From positions 1-64,000 of the forward strand of contig JADWOT020001353.1 in the NCBI GenBank assembly GCA_036345935.2: DNA of 64,000 nucleotides. Reading direction: 5' to 3'. The notes below the pieces were generated by a model, which worked only from the letters and a program-made list of their open reading frames with translations, was not told the DNA's origin and made no database searches. This stretch comes from Taenia hydatigena. Lineage: Eukaryota; Platyhelminthes; Cestoda; Cyclophyllidea; Taeniidae. Numbering within the stretch: the first letter of the stretch is position 1; every line of letters starts with the position of its first letter. The position numbers and the translations under genes are program-made. This document shows, one piece after another, positions 60,226-64,000 of the stretch.

Positions 60226-63200
60226 CTGTGTAATAGTCTTTTGCACACAACAAATGCATTCAATTTAATCTGTGACATGTTGAAAACCCGCATTTAGCCG
60301 CCAAGAGATGAGTCTAGCTAGCGAATCTTACTTTTTTTTAAGCAGTGAGGATGTGTGAATTCAGAAGAAGATGATTCCTTGGTTCGTGAGAACAAGCATC
60401 CTTAAAGCGAATCTTGCCTATCCAAATGACTTTTGAATTGAGTAGCGACAATCTGTTAAGGATCCGTTCTCGTCTTGCGAAATGTCGTCCTTTCCTGGCG
60501 CAAAATATTTTATGCAGGAACGAAAAGTAAAGAGCTATCAGTGAGGCTGACCCAAACTGCAATAAAAACTAAATTATAGGTGCTTTAGAAAAAAAACGCT
60601 TGTTGCTTTTTCTTTTCATGGTAATGCTTTGTAAAAATAAAAAAGCGATGTTTTGGACTTCCAAATGTCTAGCATTCTAGTAATCTTCATTGACAAGCGG
60701 CTTCGCACCCCGCGCTGCAAAAAAAACTTAATTCAGAGGTAGCTCATCATTTGGAAGTTAACGAAGAGGCAAGTAAAGTATGGTAAACCCTGGCACATGC
60801 ATATGTTGCTCAAGTTTTGGCTAAATATGCGACTGCTAATCATCTGCGTTTGATGTACTGTAAGCACTGTAATCTCTGTTGGGAGACATGCTCTTTACCA
60901 AAATAGCTTTCCTCCAATGCGCAACAGGCCCTGCGATGCTCTGAATTGCCACCTCATAACAAGTGCATATGTATCGTGACCAAAATATTAGGCTTTATTC
61001 CACTTCAATGCACGTTTTTTTACTTTTCTTTGCATCTGGGTAAATACACGCACATACATTTATGCTTAGGCTAGTCTGCATGGATATGCATGTTTATGAG
61101 TTGAGATTTCGCTTCAGGTTAATAATAAGAAATATCAAGTAAATCGGAACTCATTTTGATCCGAGTGGTAGACACTTGAGGTGCTAGTGATCAAATCATT
61201 TTATTCCTAATTTTTACCTGCAACTTTGTCGCATCACTTTATCATATCATCCCACACATGTTTGCCATCTTTTAGCTGACCTGTTTGCGCACAGTGCGAT
61301 TCGCCAGGCGTAACGGGAATCCCCTGGGCTGCATTTGTCATCGAAACAATATAAGCAGATAGTTCGTGGTGAAGTTTGTGGAGCACTTAGCACTTAGCCT
61401 AATGATGACGCCAAAGTGCTTAAATCTCTTTATACACAATATACGCAGAAGCAGGGAGTATTCTAACCCGACTGTAATTTGGCCGCTATAAAGCAGGGTT
61501 TAAAGCACAAATAAAGTAGCAACGGCCTATGCATATCACTGCTGCTTATTTTGTTGAATGAAATATGGGGCACAACTGTATTATAAAACAACAGGAAGGC
61601 AATGTTTTACACAAATAGGCTTTGCTGTTACGCAGAGGTTATTTGGGACTCCCTTGAAGACTAATGGAGGCAGTGCCCTACTGAAATGCATTTTATGCAT
61701 GCTTTAGGGCTTGGATTTGCTAACCGGGCCTGAAAACAGCTCACTCCGCCGCGGCTAATAGCGAAGAGTTATTATGGCCTCTGTCCTATCTTGAGCTTCT
61801 TCCTTGGCATCCCCCTTATTAAACATTTGAAGCTCAGTCATCACAAAGTAATCAGTTGTGGAAGGAAAGCTCCCATGAGCCATCCGCTCTATCTGCCACA
61901 AGAATTGACTACTATGATTGGTGGACTGGACACGCAATGAGGTACTCCATAAAAGTAGGCTTAGTCGAGCCGTAGGCTAAATCTTTGTAGAACTCCTTTG
62001 TGAAGAACGCAAGAAATCGCAAGTAGTTTAAACAAAAGTTATTATTGTTGTGCTGATAAAAATGAATCGAAATTGCGCAATGCTAAGTGAAACGTCAAAA
62101 CAAGTAACTGGTGGTCAATTGGCCATATTTTCTGAGCTAACGGATGGGTAGGTTGTAGCACCTCGTCACAGGTGAAAAAATACTTTCCAGCGATGCATCG
62201 TGAGCCAGTGTGTAGGTTGTTTACTTTATCTGCATTATATTTGTATCCTGCGTCATCCAAGGTGAGAGATTCTTACTCCTACCGGCAATTTGGGTTTTTT
62301 CACACGATCAATGCAACGGGTTTTGGGTCATAGAGATATTTACGAAGCCATCTGTTGATTCACCTGGCCGTGAGTGAGTTGAAGTATTATGTGGTACACT
62401 CCCTCCGAAAGTGCATTGCATTTTTTAATAATTATGAGATGAAATGATTGTTTTGATAAACAAACCTTAAGGACCAATATGCACCTAGGCGGCACGATGT
62501 CTTCTTGAAACCGTAAGATCTTAACCTCAGAGAAGAGTACCCATCATTCTTGCCAAATTCGCCTACTGCCATGCTAGACATGCTTATCTCTTCCATTGCG
62601 AGCTTTTAAGAAGATGAAAGAAATCTCTCGTACAACATAAAACATCCCGTGTGCGCGCTTTTCTGGCAGTGCTTAGTAAGCCTACTCAAAATCGGCGTAC
62701 CTACTGCAACGGTTACCATTTCTGCCGTGAGTGATCTGCGGGACAGCGCCTACTTTGCTATGCGCATTCCCTTTTCTTTACTAAAGTAAACAGTCATTCT
62801 GCTACGGTATCTCGTATTAGTGTACAATTAAACGAACAATTTTCTTCATTGCTTTTAATCAGGAAAAATCTTGTTAAGCAGTTCGTGAACTAAACTGGCT
62901 TGCTGGTAGATTATGCTGTCAAGTCAGGATAACTTGTTGATCTTCTTCTCTGAATAAATGTTCGTACGTTGTGCATTGCTCTTCCTTGACTCACCACATC
63001 TACTTTCTTTCCACCGTTCCGGATTGAGGGTGACTAGGGAAAAGAGTGGAATCGGAGATGTTTATGGCTGAAAAGGGATACAAAGTAGCCAATACTAAAT
63101 TAGCTAAACTTAAAGTAATACCGGGTAGAATTTTTAAGCAATAAACCAATTAGACAAGCAGCTGGTTTTAACTTGACCTTCGGTGGAACTGGATATTAGA

Positions 63201-64000
63201 ACATCTACGAAATTATATAAGGAAAATTGCACAATTAGGCTCGCAAATTAAAACCATTCACAAAAACGCATAATTACACATGAATTGCGTCGAGAGTGAG
63301 GAAAGCAATTCTGTTCAATCGTTTCTATAATGCCCTATTTGACCAACTCTCTAAATTGCAAATTATGAACCTGGATAATGAGACAGGCAAACTCATTTAC
63401 ACTTTGCTATACACGAGCACATATACACTGCAAAATTCTACTAGCAACTGAAGAGCCGACACTCATCCTTACCAGTTTCCGTGATGATCTAGGTACATAG
63501 ATGACCAAAATGACAAAGAATGATCATAAGCAATACTATGGGTAGATGGTCGTCTGCGTTTCGAATCGCTAAAGCGCATACATGCATTCTTGAGGGTACA
63601 ATGGGTAGAGGAACCAAATGAGAAGTGTCTGGGATGGACAAAAATCATTGAAAAAGAGGATGTTGGTGACTGCATCAGGTTCACATCTCTGATTTTTCTC
63701 CACCATTGAGATTGTGCCACGTTAGTTTGAGTTAGCACAGGCTTAAGTGACGGTAATGGAATGCTCGCAATTGCTGGCCCACTCTACCTCACTTTACTTA
63801 TCGACCCCCGCCTGACCATACTGTCCACTCCACTCGTCCCCTACTGCCTTATCCAATTCTGCTTACATTCTTACACAAATTAACTTGGAGTATTAATTTC
63901 ATGTGGAAACTGGCACAATAAATGAAGTTGTTGTCTCTTGAGGTTAAGCTATTTGCAGAAAGTGACTTCATCTGCGTCAAAAGACTTGGTAATGAACCAA
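60226..64000. other. Unannotated 3.8 kb stretch to the window end
   Basis: No supported gene. A 72-codon frame on the minus strand (62042-62260) has a protein-like composition (KYNADKVNNLHTGSR) and could be a last exon, but I found no partner exon or poly(A) signal. Confidence 0.35.

Noticed and set aside
62042..62260. Protein-like 72-codon minus-strand frame
   Set aside because: No convincing acceptor, partner exon or poly(A) signal. Frames of this length are common by chance here.

Overview
The window is nuclear DNA of an invertebrate animal: gene-poor, moderately AT-rich, with intron-split genes, AATAAA poly(A) signals and eukaryotic tRNA genes. The best-resolved gene has introns of 74-147 bp, most of them 74-84 bp, and other candidate genes have introns of about 43-97 bp. 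As I recall, parasitic flatworms, tapeworms in particular, have such compact introns. That taxonomic guess is only moderate; nothing in the window proves it.

The left 19.2 kb is dominated by a large inverted duplication. Its arms, 1-5784 and 13477-19237, are reverse complements of roughly 98% identity by eye. The left arm runs into the window edge, so its full length is unknown. The 7.7 kb spacer holds the last eight exons of a CELF/Bruno-like RNA-binding protein gene (9585-11748, + strand): the linker region and the C-terminal RRM3. RRM1 and RRM2 were not found. Each arm also carries a much older, broken copy of the RRM3 exons with their introns. The locus therefore exists three times: one intact copy flanked by two mirror-image pseudogene copies. 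One 175-bp patch of the arms is far more diverged than its surroundings, as expected if gene conversion has homogenised the rest.

From 19 to 27 kb there is little apart from a histone H2B pseudogene (20440-20771, minus strand) and a doubtful coding patch near 24 kb. At 27.5-27.9 kb two tRNA genes converge. One is a serine-type class II tRNA with a glycine GCC anticodon. The other is a phenylalanine-type tRNA with an AAA anticodon. A strong G-quadruplex motif lies just upstream of the first. Two ordinary-looking tRNA-Arg genes lie at 34.2 kb (CCT) and 45.8 kb (ACG).

The right two thirds hold several unrecognised multi-exon candidates whose exons are short but phase-compatible: 34.87-35.49 kb minus, 37.45-37.78 kb plus and 50.50-50.92 kb plus. 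Repeats include an 18-copy, 61-bp minisatellite at 48.5-49.6 kb, a dispersed family with copies at 43.6, 55.9 and 59.5 kb, and a pair of 104-bp direct repeats at 29.3 and 30.75 kb. No complete large gene is visible, and no transposase, reverse transcriptase, CRISPR or prokaryotic feature was recognised. All exon models come from reading the sequence by eye, without transcripts or database searches.
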